Shown here: piece by piece, positions 48,561 through 57,565 of the stretch
Position numbering within the stretch: position 1 is the first letter of the stretch
Layout: each line of letters begins with the position of its first letter
Origin: CAWIKY01 sp963836905
GTDB taxonomy: Bacteria > Pseudomonadota > Alphaproteobacteria > Caulobacterales > Hyphomonadaceae
Direction: 5' to 3'
DNA length: 64,000 nucleotides
Assembly (NCBI GenBank): GCA_963836905.1
Contig: CAWIKY010000007.1
Coordinates: forward strand, 124,001-188,000
Notes under the pieces: generated by a model
Database searches by the model: none
Told to the model about the DNA's origin: nothing
What the model saw: the letters and a program-made list of their open reading frames with translations, nothing else
Program-made: the position numbers and the translations under genes

Positions 48561-49561
48561 CGGGCCGGTTTGAGCGCGTCAGCCAGAAGCGCGTCAAGTA
48601 CCGACTGCGATTGACCCTCAAATTGCAGCGCCACCTCGAAGGCAACGGTCTCTTCACGAAGGGAGAGCGGCAGCCGGACATGATCCTTGGTCGTGGTCAC
48701 GAGGCGCGCGCCGCGTTCGCTTGCCAGCGCCTGCAAGAGACGCACATCACCCGCAGTAAAGGCATGATGGTCCGGAAAGGGTACGGTTTCGGAGAGGTCG
48801 CCCCCTCCCTCCGCCAGCGTATCGAAGAACTTCTGGGGACGGCCTATGCCTGCAAACGCAATCAGCGGCCCCTGCGGCGGCGGGTTTTTCCCGGCGAGCT
48901 GCGCACGCATCAGTGGCAGATGATGGGGTACAGTTCCGGGCGGTGGAGACTGCGAGCCTATCCATATCACCCCGTCCGCGCGTTGGAGGCCTGAATTGAC
49001 GGGCTCGCGAAGCGGACCTTTCGGAAAGACAAAGCCGTTGCCAACCGGATTCCCTCCATCGACCACCACGAGGGAGAGGTCCTTGTAGAGAGACGGGTTC
49101 TGATGCCCGTCATCCATCACGATGGCTTCCACGCCAGCGGCCTGCATGGTGCGGGCCGCTCCGGCGCGATCAGCCCCGATCCAGGCCTCGCCCGATTGCG
49201 CCAGAAGCAGGGGTTCATCGCCGACGTCCTGCGCTGTGTGCAGGGCCGGGTCGACCTGAATCGGACCCTTCAGCTTGCCGCGATAGCCGCGTGACAACGT
49301 AGCCGCGCGCATGCCCCGCTCTGTAAGCAAACTGCGAATATTTTCGGCAACGGGCGTCTTGCCGGTTCCGCCAAGCGTCAGATTGCCCACGCAGATGACA
49401 GGAATATCCGCCTTGAACGGGCTCGCCTTGGCAATCCGCCGCGCACCGAGCGCAGCATAAAGCGTGGAAACGGGCGTGAGCAGCAGCCGCGTTATCGGAG
49501 CAGAGGCGCGTGCGCCACGGTCGGTTACCGTCCAGAAATGCGGCTCACGCATGCGGCGCAT
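48557..49561 (-). CDS. lpxK: Tetraacyldisaccharide 4'-kinase LpxK
   Basis: The protein has 334 residues. The Walker A motif is GGTGKTP (64-70) after VICVGNLTL, and VMDDGHQN is the conserved DDxxQ motif. It phosphorylates the 4' position of lipid A disaccharide. An N-terminal amphipathic segment binds the inner membrane. It overlaps waaA by 17 bp and the acyltransferase by 4 bp. Confidence 0.96.
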   Translation of the reverse strand: MRRMREPHFWTVTDRGARASAPITRLLLTPVSTLYAALGARRIAKASPFKADIPVICVGNLTLGGTGKTPVAENIRSLLTERGMRAATLSRGYRGKLKGPIQVDPALHTAQDVGDEPLLLAQSGEAWIGADRAGAARTMQAAGVEAIVMDDGHQNPSLYKDLSLVVVDGGNPVGNGFVFPKGPLREPVNSGLQRADGVIWIGSQSPPPGTVPHHLPLMRAQLAGKNPPPQGPLIAFAGIGRPQKFFDTLAEGGGDLSETVPFPDHHAFTAGDVRLLQALASERGARLVTTTKDHVRLPLSLREETVAFEVALQFEGQSQSVLDALLADALKPAR

Positions 49562-50834
49562 CCCGCGCGATCAAGGGCAACAAAGTCTCCGTTGTTGTCT
49601 TCAGAGCCTGCGCACCGTCGAGACGCGCTGCAGCGCCGGATCTGTCGGGGAGTTCTGGTTTCGGAGTGTCCATCCATGGTCTAACCAACCGGACAAGCTC
49701 GTCGCGGTCTTCGGCGAAGGCTGCGAACCCCGTTTGTGTCAGAATCTCGAACTCGGCGGCGAAATTGGCGACGTCCGCGCCGCTGATGACGAAACGGTTC
49801 AGCCGGAACGGTTCCAGCGGATTGTGCCCATGAAAGCTCTTCGCGCCGAGCCCGCCGCCGCCCAGAAAAACGACATCGGCCAGCCGGACATAAAGCCCCA
49901 TTTCGCCCAGCGTGTCGCCGAGAAAGACGTCCGTTTCCAGCGATGGACCCTCGCCCTTGCTGCGCCGTGCCACCCGGCGACCGGCCAGCAGCCCGGCAAT
50001 AGCATCAGCTCTCTCAGGATGGCGCGGAACAATCAGCAGGACCGGCGACGGTCCCTGTCGATCCACCTTCAGGTGATCGAATACACTCAGCGCCAGTGCG
50101 TCCTCGCCGGCATGCGTGGACAAGGCCGCAAAAACAGGACGGTCGCCAAGCGCCGTCCGTATTGTCGTCAGTTCGCTTGCATCCACCCTCAATGACTTTG
50201 CGGAATGCTTGAGATTTCCGACGGTTGTGACCGGTCGACCGGAGAGGCGTGACAGCCCGGTAGCAGTATTGTCGTCAGCGGCCAGAATCGTTTTGAAGCC
50301 TTGAAACACTGACGCTGCAAAAACCGGAAAGCGGGCCCACCCGTCCAGGCTTTTTTGCGTCATGCGGGCATTGACCAGCGCCGCCGGAATATCGCGCTGC
50401 TTCAGCCCGTCGAGAAGATTGGGCCAGACCTCGCCTTCGGCAAAAACCGCCAGATCCGGCCACCATTGATCAAGAAAGCGGGCCGCGTGCAGCGGGGTGT
50501 CGAGAACCGCCATCTGATGCACTGTCCGGGGCGGGAGATCGCGGTCGAACAGGCTGGCAGAGGTGAGCGTCTGGGTCGTAACCAGAAACGAGAGATCAGG
50601 CCGGGCCGCAGCAAGTTGCGCGATCAGCAGACGAAGAACCCCCGCCTCCCCGACGCTAGCGCCATGCAACCAGACCAGCGCGCCGTCCGGTCTTTCCAGC
50701 GAGGTCTTGCCATATCGCTCCGGCACGCGTGCGGCGTCTTCCTTGCCGCGGGCGACGCGTCGTTTCATCAGCGTGGGCAGGAGCGGAGAGAGACTTCCCG
50801 TGGCCCCGCGATACAGCAGGCGGACGAGGTTCAT
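49545..50834 (-). CDS. waaA: 3-deoxy-D-manno-octulosonic acid transferase (Kdo transferase)
   Basis: The protein has 429 residues. The GT30 N-terminal domain has LVWLHGASVGEAGVLRLLIAQL with the catalytic Glu and LSFLVTTQTLTSA. The GT-B C-terminal part has VGNLKHSAKSLR, then VPRHPERA and FLGGGGLGAKSFHGHNPLEP for nucleotide-sugar binding. It transfers Kdo to lipid IVA. It overlaps its upstream and downstream neighbours. Confidence 0.96.
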   Translation of the reverse strand: MNLVRLLYRGATGSLSPLLPTLMKRRVARGKEDAARVPERYGKTSLERPDGALVWLHGASVGEAGVLRLLIAQLAAARPDLSFLVTTQTLTSASLFDRDLPPRTVHQMAVLDTPLHAARFLDQWWPDLAVFAEGEVWPNLLDGLKQRDIPAALVNARMTQKSLDGWARFPVFAASVFQGFKTILAADDNTATGLSRLSGRPVTTVGNLKHSAKSLRVDASELTTIRTALGDRPVFAALSTHAGEDALALSVFDHLKVDRQGPSPVLLIVPRHPERADAIAGLLAGRRVARRSKGEGPSLETDVFLGDTLGEMGLYVRLADVVFLGGGGLGAKSFHGHNPLEPFRLNRFVISGADVANFAAEFEILTQTGFAAFAEDRDELVRLVRPWMDTPKPELPDRSGAAARLDGAQALKTTTETLLPLIARDAPHA

Positions 50835-51589
50835 GTCGGCGCGTCTGCAGATGGTATGGTGGCGAGCGGCGCCGGTTCGAGATGCGAGAGCCCCACCAGC
50901 GCCTCAGCCCGCCGAGTTGCGCTGTTTAGACGGGCTTCCAGTTCGAGCCGTATCGTTTCAGGCGGTACATCGCGCGGCGCTTCGACCACGCCGTCAAAGA
51001 CCAGTGCGCCCTTGCCGAAAGGCAGAGGCACGAGAAACCGGTCCCAGGTCTTCAGGCGAAATGCGGGCGAACTCGCCTGCGCATAAATCATCAGTGGAAC
51101 GTTCAGCTTCTGTGCGAGAAGGACAGCGCCCAGGCTTGCCCTCTGCATCGGGCCACGCGGTCCGTCCACCGTCATGCAGCAGACACCGCCCTCGCGAAGG
51201 AGACGCGAAACCTGCGCAATCGCCGCAGCGCCGCCCTTGTTCTTGGCTTTCTTTTGCCGGTTGCCGGACGATCCACGAATGACCTGCAGGCCCAGCCGCT
51301 GCGATGCGCCCGCCACGAAAGCACCATCCGGCGAATGCGATACGAGAATTGCTAGCGCGCCGCCATGCTGTTTCCAGCTTCGTGTGACGCGTGTCCATCC
51401 GGCGGGAAGGAGGAGAATGCGCGAATGCCAGGCCGCAGCGATCATTCCGCGCGGGCTTTCCCAGGCGTCTCGAATCTCGTCCGCGCCCTCGATTGTCCAC
51501 CGGGTCGTGCGCCCGATCAGCGCCATCCAGGCCCAGATGGACCAGGCCAGCATGCCTTGAACGGCAGAAGATCGCAGAAGTGATTTCAT
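50831..51589 (-). CDS. DUF374 lysophospholipid acyltransferase family protein
   Basis: The protein has 252 residues. The pattern is of DUF374: an IAAAWHSRILLLP segment with the conserved His, VSHSPDGAFVAGASQRLGLQVIRGSS, and CMTVDGPRGPMQRASLG, a GPRGP acceptor loop. Members are often encoded in front of waaA in Alphaproteobacteria, as here (4-bp overlap). It probably adds an acyl chain to an envelope lipid. The exact substrate is not known. Confidence 0.88.
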   Translation of the reverse strand: MKSLLRSSAVQGMLAWSIWAWMALIGRTTRWTIEGADEIRDAWESPRGMIAAAWHSRILLLPAGWTRVTRSWKQHGGALAILVSHSPDGAFVAGASQRLGLQVIRGSSGNRQKKAKNKGGAAAIAQVSRLLREGGVCCMTVDGPRGPMQRASLGAVLLAQKLNVPLMIYAQASSPAFRLKTWDRFLVPLPFGKGALVFDGVVEAPRDVPPETIRLELEARLNSATRRAEALVGLSHLEPAPLATIPSADAPT

Positions 51590-51694
51590 CGGTTTGCTCT
51601 ATCGCCGCAGACCGGTTAACGCAAAGGCCGTTGTGAATTGGGAACGGCGAAGCGTGCGAATGCCACGCCCTCGTTGGAAGAGACAGGACAGCCA

Positions 51695-52396
51695 ATGGTC
51701 AAGCTGCGCAAGAAGTCGAACCGACGTCCCCCGCCCCTACTCGATCTCGCAGTCGCTTCAGACCGCAAGCGGGCAAACACGGACCTTTACTGGGGAGATC
51801 ACGGCTTCCTGCGGCTCCGCTTCCAGAACCTGCACCGAATTTCCGACGAGATGTGGCGTTCCAACCAGCCTTCGCCAAAACAGATTGCCGATCACGCGCG
51901 TGAACGGGGGATCAAGACGATCCTCAACCTTCGCGGGGCAAGCCCTAAGGGCTATTATCTTCTGGAAAAGGAAGCGTGTGAGGCGAACGAAATCGCGCTT
52001 GTCGATTTCCAGGTGTTTTCGCGCGATACGCCGAAACCCGAAACCATTCTTGCCGCGAATGCGCTGTTCGATTCGATTGCCTATCCGGCACTGATGCACT
52101 GCAAATCCGGCGCGGACAGGGCGGGCATCATGGCAGTGCTTTACAAGCTGCTACGCCAGAAGACCCCGTTTGATGAGGCGCGCAGACAGCTTTCGCTCAA
52201 ATATCTACACGTAAAGCAGGGCAAGACGGGCATTCTCGACGCCGTACTCGATGCGTACGAGTACGATAACGAGAAGTTGCCACAATCGTTTCTGGACTGG
52301 TCGCAGACACGCTATGATCCGGCGGCGATCAAGGCGGAATTCCTGGCGAGCGGCAAATCCAACCTGAATATCGATCAAGTGCTCGGTCGGGAGTGA
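51695..52396 (+). CDS. Protein-tyrosine/dual-specificity phosphatase-like protein
   Basis: The protein has 233 residues from ATG 51695. The catalytic P-loop is His135-Cys136-Lys-Ser-Gly-Ala-Asp-Arg142 (CX5R). The upstream RSNQPSPKQIADHARERGIKTILNLRG matches the opening of bacterial DSP/PTP-like enzymes. It is divergent from the DUF374-waaA-lpxK operon, so it might act on lipid A or other envelope phosphates, although that is only a guess from position. A protein phosphatase role is also possible. Confidence 0.85.
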   Translation: MVKLRKKSNRRPPPLLDLAVASDRKRANTDLYWGDHGFLRLRFQNLHRISDEMWRSNQPSPKQIADHARERGIKTILNLRGASPKGYYLLEKEACEANEIALVDFQVFSRDTPKPETILAANALFDSIAYPALMHCKSGADRAGIMAVLYKLLRQKTPFDEARRQLSLKYLHVKQGKTGILDAVLDAYEYDNEKLPQSFLDWSQTRYDPAAIKAEFLASGKSNLNIDQVLGRE

Positions 52397-52404
52397 CTCG
52401 GCTT

Positions 52405-53001
52405 TCAGCACCGCAAATACCCGTCGACATGCCAGTGCCGGGTGCACATCGTTGCGCGCTTTTTCCAACGCGCACCGGTGTCCTTTAGGAACTGTTCGTG
52501 GATACCGTTTCCGGACTGGCGGGCATCAGCGAACCGGGCAAGATGATGCGCAAGCACCAGTCGCCCACCGCGACGCACCCTTGCGCCGGTTTCGCGCGCA
52601 AGCGCGGCCATGTCCCGTCCGTTCAGATAGTACAGCAATTCGGCAATCACCACGCCATCATACATGCCGCCCGGAAACCGGTTCGGTAGCACGAGTTGCA
52701 GCGCGCGAACGCGGTCGCGATTGCAGGCTGAATGTATTAGCGCCTGCCGCGTCAGCATGACGCCTGAAGCTGTACCCTCGCATGCCAGCAAGCGCAGGCA
52801 TTTTGTACAAAGCGCGGCACTGTTGGACCCGTTACCACTGGCCAGTTCGAGCAATCTGCCCGCGCGGCCCGCGCCAAGAGTTTTCAGAATGGCAGATCGC
52901 TTGTTCGCTTCGTCACGTTTAGAGAAGGTGCCCCATGGGTCGGGGTCGTCGCGAAAGCGCGCATTGAAGCCGTCAAGTGAAATGGATTGATCGGTTCTCA
53001 C
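52405..53001 (-). CDS. SAM-dependent methyltransferase, NodS-like
   Basis: The protein has 198 residues: DGFNARFRDDPDPWGTFSKRDEANKRSAIL, then the SAM-binding LLELASGNGSNSAAL (motif I) and a late VIAELLYYL segment. The NodS family methylates amino sugars. It ends a four-gene minus-strand operon, each gene overlapping the next by 4 bp. In this context the substrate may be a deacetylated, glycosylated product of the neighbouring enzymes. Confidence 0.85.
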   Translation of the reverse strand: MRTDQSISLDGFNARFRDDPDPWGTFSKRDEANKRSAILKTLGAGRAGRLLELASGNGSNSAALCTKCLRLLACEGTASGVMLTRQALIHSACNRDRVRALQLVLPNRFPGGMYDGVVIAELLYYLNGRDMAALARETGARVRRGGRLVLAHHLARFADARQSGNGIHEQFLKDTGARWKKRATMCTRHWHVDGYLRC

Positions 53002-53663
53002 CTGTGAAACCGTTCGGCCGGTCCGGCAAATTGCCGTATAAGCTTATCGGTCAGCACGAAGCCGGAGGGATCGTCTGTAATTGCTCCTGTCTGGGTCGCA
53101 TAGCTCTGGAGCACACGGCGTTTGCGCCAGGCGGACGCGCCCAGCCGAAGCGATAGTCCCGTGCCACTGCGGCGGCCCGGACTTGCCGTCCGGGGACCGC
53201 TCCAGACGCCATAATGCAACCGCGGAATAGACGGCGTAAATGCAAGGTCTGCGAGCCGTGTTGCTTCCCTGTGATCGGGGTGATCGTCATCTGCCGCGGG
53301 ACAAATGATGACGTCAGGTGTCCGGCGGTTTGACAGGCGTCGCCGCACCCCCTGGCGTTCAGCGGCGGTCAGTGCGCTGAGACCGCCATCTGGCAATCCG
53401 AGAAATCTGAGCCGGTCCGGCGCAAGACCGGCCGCCCGCATGGCGCGCCTGCTCTCCCGCTGGCGCGCTGCGATCAGGCGGGATGTGGGCCAGGCCCGGC
53501 TAGCCGGGTGTGAGCGGCTACCATCGGTCAGAATAACAACCCTTACATCCGCCCCCAAGGCAAGAAACCGCGATATAAGTCCGAACGCACCAATGGTTTC
53601 ATCGTCAGGATGCGGGGCGATGACCAGAGGCTTCCGGCACCGTAACAATCGTGACAAGCTCAC
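52998..53663 (-). CDS. PIG-L family N-deacetylase
   Basis: The protein has 221 residues. The zinc-binding motif is HPDDE near residue 18 (VIAPHPDDETIGAFG), and DDDHPDHREATRLA supplies another histidine. PIG-L enzymes deacetylate N-acetylglucosaminyl lipids, mycothiol or bacillithiol precursors, or sugar antibiotics. It overlaps the methyltransferase and the acyl-CoA dehydrogenase-like gene by 4 bp each. Its position next to a NodS-like enzyme suggests deacetylation and then N-methylation of one amine. Confidence 0.92.
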   Translation of the reverse strand: MSLSRLLRCRKPLVIAPHPDDETIGAFGLISRFLALGADVRVVILTDGSRSHPASRAWPTSRLIAARQRESRRAMRAAGLAPDRLRFLGLPDGGLSALTAAERQGVRRRLSNRRTPDVIICPAADDDHPDHREATRLADLAFTPSIPRLHYGVWSGPRTASPGRRSGTGLSLRLGASAWRKRRVLQSYATQTGAITDDPSGFVLTDKLIRQFAGPAERFHR

Positions 53664-54736
53664 AGGGAAACAGCCAGATCACCGGTCGCAGCGGCCTTTC
53701 CCAACGTTTCGATCTGACCGTCGGGATTGGGTTGGCAGAGATAGGTGCGCAGATCCGCAAGGTGTGCACCCAGCGGACTGTCCGCAAATCCCGCACGCAC
53801 ACCGATCGCCCGTTCGGCAAGCGTCGCGGCAGCTTCGGCATGGCGCAGGACACTTACTCTTGCCAAAGCTACCGCAGCTTCGCGGGTCTCGGGATCATCT
53901 GCGCTGAAGAGCGCGCGGTTCGCCCGCCGACACGCATCGGCAGCACCTGCAGCATGATGCACAAGACCGGCCAACCGGTCCCTCTGGCGCGCCGAACCGA
54001 GCCGGTCTGATGCGTGCAGGATATGTCTGACCCGATCCAGAAGCCCCGCGACACCGCCCGCCTGGACCGCACAGAAACGCAGTGCGCCGGTAACAAACCA
54101 GGGTCGACGTTCATAGTCGCCCGGCTGACCGATCGGTTCGGGCCGCACAGTCCGGTCCGTGGGCCAGGATACTGAAAGCGTCCGGCTGCGGGCCATGCCT
54201 TTGGCGTTCCAGCTTTTGGTGTCGATCAAAGGCGGCATTGTCTGCAGATTGACCAGCCATAGCTGGACCTCACCAGGCTTCCCGGCATCGCTCGTAACGA
54301 GCGCATATGTCAGAAGATCTGCACCACTTGCATAGGTCTTTCCACCGCGCAGCCGACCTCCGCTGACCGTCAACCGGTGGTCTGGACCTTCGGCATTCCA
54401 CATTCCGAAAACAGCGCCGCACCGGAGCCGTGACTGCAGGTCTTCACGCTGCGCGTCGCTGCCATAGCGGCTTATAATCTGGACCGCATCGACATGGCCT
54501 TCCACCAGTCGACCGAGCGGCAGATCGTGTCGTCCTGCCTCGAACAGGCGCAGAAGCAGCGCTTGGCCCGCGTCCTCGCTATCGGGGTCTTCAGGGGGCG
54601 TACCGTTCAAGACACTATGTACATTTTGCGACAATGATTCCGGAGAAAAGCAGGGTGTGGCGGACCCGGGCCCGGCCCTGGACTCAGCATCTGGGGCCGG
54701 ATCAATACGTCCCGCAACCGCCGCACCCGTCCTCAT
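53660..54736 (-). CDS. Acyl-CoA dehydrogenase-like protein of the GT2/PIG-L operon
   Basis: The protein has 358 residues. The middle beta domain (FGMWNAEGPDHRLTVSGGRLRGGKTYASGAD is the flavin-facing strand set) and the C-terminal four-helix bundle (about 230-358) fit an acyl-CoA dehydrogenase fold, but the N-terminal helical part is short and I do not see the usual catalytic Glu with confidence. It may be a non-dehydrogenase relative. It overlaps both neighbours by 4 bp. Confidence 0.7.
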   Translation of the reverse strand: MRTGAAVAGRIDPAPDAESRAGPGSATPCFSPESLSQNVHSVLNGTPPEDPDSEDAGQALLLRLFEAGRHDLPLGRLVEGHVDAVQIISRYGSDAQREDLQSRLRCGAVFGMWNAEGPDHRLTVSGGRLRGGKTYASGADLLTYALVTSDAGKPGEVQLWLVNLQTMPPLIDTKSWNAKGMARSRTLSVSWPTDRTVRPEPIGQPGDYERRPWFVTGALRFCAVQAGGVAGLLDRVRHILHASDRLGSARQRDRLAGLVHHAAGAADACRRANRALFSADDPETREAAVALARVSVLRHAEAAATLAERAIGVRAGFADSPLGAHLADLRTYLCQPNPDGQIETLGKAAATGDLAVSL

Positions 54737-55797
54737 GCCGATGCAGCAAGACGGCTGGCATGCAACGCTTCCTGCAGGAGACCCGGAGCTTCGCAGAGAG
54801 CTACAGTTCGCGTCGTCTCTCTGGCGGGTACGACACGCATGGCAAATGCATCGGCAGAGGGCGCCGCGATCAGCGTTTCAAGGACCGTCGCGAGATTGAT
54901 GTGCAAACGATCAGCCAGTCTCTCGCCAGCATCGCGGCGGTTTGCCTGTCCGAGGAAGAAGCACCGGGCTGCAGCGTGGCGAAGGTATTGCCCGACCGCA
55001 TCCATTGGATGTTCCACCAATACAGGTTTGGCCCGGTTTGCGTTCATCTTGCGCAGCGCGGTTGCCAGACCGTTTATCGCGCGTCCCTCTTCGCGGGCGG
55101 AGGTGACAACCTTCACACGGGGGTCATGGCGAACCTTGAACCCTGCAAGACGCACCCTGTCTGTGATATCGTAATCTTCGTTGTGGGCGAGGTGGTGAAA
55201 CCCGCCCACATGCAGATATGTTGCCGCGCGAAAGCCGAGGTTCGCACCTCCCAGACGCGGGTGGGACGGGGCGGGATCATAGTCAATCGGATCGACAGTT
55301 CTGCGGACCGCGTGCAGCGCATCCAGATAAAGCTCCATACGGGCGCGGGGTGACCCGGGCTCGACCTTATCGAGGGTAATCAACCCGGCTATCATGTCTA
55401 CGTCAGCGAGCGATCTGACGCTCGCTTCGATCCAGTCAGCGGAGACGACCGTATCAGCATCCGTGGTCAGCAGGATCAGATCGTCGTTGTCGGTTTCCGG
55501 CCATAAGGTCTGGGCCATTTCGAGCCCGAACGCCATCGCCGCAGCCCGCGCCCTGCCGGCATTCGGCGCAATTCCGCGGTCCTTCAGCCGGGTAAATACA
55601 CCGAACGGAAACAACGACGACAGGTTCTGTACGTATTCGAGCCCACCATCATCACATCCGTCGAAGACCACACACAGGCCATAACTCTCGACAGGGTACC
55701 CCTGAACGGCAAGCGCAGAGAGGAGCGCCGGCAATCGTTCGCGCTCGTTTCTTGCCGGAACGCAGATCATGACGCGCGGCGTGTTCGTTCTCTGCAT
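54733..55797 (-). CDS. Glycosyltransferase family 2 protein
   Basis: The protein has 354 residues. GT2 features: MICVPARNERERLPALLSAL at the start, LTTDADTVVSADWI with the DXD, and GFRAATYLHVGGFHHLAHNEDYDIT with an ED motif. It transfers a sugar from a nucleotide donor, probably at the inner membrane face. No transmembrane helix is evident. It is the first gene of the four-gene operon. Confidence 0.9.
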   Translation of the reverse strand: MQRTNTPRVMICVPARNERERLPALLSALAVQGYPVESYGLCVVFDGCDDGGLEYVQNLSSLFPFGVFTRLKDRGIAPNAGRARAAAMAFGLEMAQTLWPETDNDDLILLTTDADTVVSADWIEASVRSLADVDMIAGLITLDKVEPGSPRARMELYLDALHAVRRTVDPIDYDPAPSHPRLGGANLGFRAATYLHVGGFHHLAHNEDYDITDRVRLAGFKVRHDPRVKVVTSAREEGRAINGLATALRKMNANRAKPVLVEHPMDAVGQYLRHAAARCFFLGQANRRDAGERLADRLHINLATVLETLIAAPSADAFAMRVVPARETTRTVALCEAPGLLQEALHASRLAASA

Positions 55798-55986
55798 CCG
55801 GTTGTACCTTCTGTTTCAGAGGACAAACCGCGATGCGCCATTGCGGTTGCATGGCTTTTGACTAATAAAAGCACCACCGCCTCAGCGAACGTCGGTATGT
55901 TAGCCTGCCGCAAAGACGGGTTTATCGAGGTAAAAGTCCGTTCGGTAGCTGCAGATGGGAGTGGGCAGCAAATGGGGGACCCGGTT

Positions 55987-56259
55987 ATGAAATTTCTTAT
56001 CATCAACAGCTTCAGATCACTGGTTTATATCGCCTATCTGGCCTTGATCGGTTACGGGGCATTTACCGGCTACGTGAACAGCAGCATCCTGACAGACGAG
56101 TTCGGCATAAGCGGTCCTCTGCACCGTATCCTCGGAACCGCCGTCGGCGTGTTCGGGGGCTGGATCGTCGCCACGCTGATTGCTGGCCTCATCGTGATGC
56201 TTCTCGACATCCGGGACGATGTGAATGACCTTCTGAAAATTGCCGAAGGCGAAGACTGA
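55987..56259 (+). CDS. Small two-pass membrane protein
   Basis: The protein has 90 residues from ATG 55987 (GGGGGA 7 bp upstream). Hydrophobic segments lie at about 8-26 and 46-72, with a GVFGGWIVATLIAGLIVMLLD stretch in the second, and it ends in an acidic tail. The family is not recognised. The 3' end is convergent with the CoA transferase (5 bp apart). Confidence 0.6.
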   Translation: MKFLIINSFRSLVYIAYLALIGYGAFTGYVNSSILTDEFGISGPLHRILGTAVGVFGGWIVATLIAGLIVMLLDIRDDVNDLLKIAEGED

Positions 56260-56264
56260 CGTCC

Positions 56265-57464
56265 TCAAGCCACCGTGCCTGCCTCGAACAGACTGGCGAT
56301 CTCGTCTTCCGCGTAACCGATTGCGGCCAATACGCTGGCAGTGTGTTCGCCGGGTGCGGGCGACGGGCCTTTCGGGCCGTCATCGGTGCCGGGAAACCGC
56401 GCCGGAGACGCTGGCGCAGAGAAGGTCCCGCCCGCCCGCGACGGGGTCTGCACCACGCCGCCTGCGGCATGGACCTGCGGATCGTCTGCAACTTGCGCCA
56501 TGGTCTGTACCGGGGCCCAGGCGATGGCCTCGGCATCAAGACGTTTTGCCAGTTCGTCCTTGGTGTATTTTTCAAAGTGCAGATCAAGCGCGGCAATCAA
56601 TTCCGGCCCGGCCATGCGGCGTCCCTTGGATGTGGCGAAGCGCTCATCGGACAAAAGCGTTTCAGCTCCGATCGCGCGGCAGATGCGCGGCCAGTCCACA
56701 TCGCCCTGACGCGCGACGATGCAGATCCATTCTCCATCCGATGACCGAAAGAAATTGTTGATCGCCACCATGGCATCGCTGCGGTCCCGGGTGGAGGCGA
56801 GCCGGTTGAAGAAGAGCTGGATGGCGAAATCGCTGCCGACCGAGTAAAGACCCGCCCGCAGGAGCGACGCCTCCACGAGCGCGCCCTTGCCCTCCCTGAA
56901 CCGGCGAACCAGCGCCGCGTTGATCGCCGCCGCCGCTGAAATCGAGGTGACGTGATCGCCAAACGCCGTGCGGAGGATGAACGGGTCGGCACCTTTGGGC
57001 GGAAACAGGCGGGCGAGCCCGGCACGCGACCAGAAAGAGGCGATATCGAAGCCGGGGCGATCCTTGTCCGGACCTTCCAGCCCATAGCCCGTCAGTGAAC
57101 AGTAGACGAGTTCGGGAAAGGCGTTCGACAGACTGTCATAGTCCAGACCCGAGCGTTCGAGACCGCCCGGACGAACATTCGTCAAAAAAATATCCGCATC
57201 GCCTGCAAGCTTTCGGACAATCGCCGCACCGGCTTCAATAGAGGTATCGACGATGATCGACCGCTTGCCGCGATTGTCGAAATCGAAAACCGGATTGTCC
57301 TGTATATCGGTACCGATTGTCTTGAAGAATTGCCGGATCGGATCGCCCCCGGGCGGCTCGATCTTGATGACATCGGCGCCCCAATCGGCCAGAATTCCGC
57401 CAGCGCCGGGCGCAGCCATGTATGTGGCATACTCCACAACCTTGATTCCATTCAGCATCGACAT
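56265..57464 (-). CDS. CaiB/BaiF-type CoA transferase (family III)
   Basis: The protein has 399 residues: LNGIKVVEYATYMAAPGAGGILADWGADVIKIEPPGGDP at the start with the conserved Asp region, and VYCSLTGYG-like segments in the middle. It moves CoA between carboxylic acids, as in carnitine, formyl or 2-methylacyl metabolism. The substrate cannot be stated. It stands alone, convergent with the small membrane protein. Confidence 0.92.
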   Translation of the reverse strand: MSMLNGIKVVEYATYMAAPGAGGILADWGADVIKIEPPGGDPIRQFFKTIGTDIQDNPVFDFDNRGKRSIIVDTSIEAGAAIVRKLAGDADIFLTNVRPGGLERSGLDYDSLSNAFPELVYCSLTGYGLEGPDKDRPGFDIASFWSRAGLARLFPPKGADPFILRTAFGDHVTSISAAAAINAALVRRFREGKGALVEASLLRAGLYSVGSDFAIQLFFNRLASTRDRSDAMVAINNFFRSSDGEWICIVARQGDVDWPRICRAIGAETLLSDERFATSKGRRMAGPELIAALDLHFEKYTKDELAKRLDAEAIAWAPVQTMAQVADDPQVHAAGGVVQTPSRAGGTFSAPASPARFPGTDDGPKGPSPAPGEHTASVLAAIGYAEDEIASLFEAGTVA

Positions 57465-57565
57465 GGCATGATCCCCGGCGGTTGCGTTCTATCGCGCGGG
57501 ATTCCGTCACGGCAATTGAACGCGTATAGTAAACGCAGCTGATTCTCTCGTTAAGGCGCGATGCC

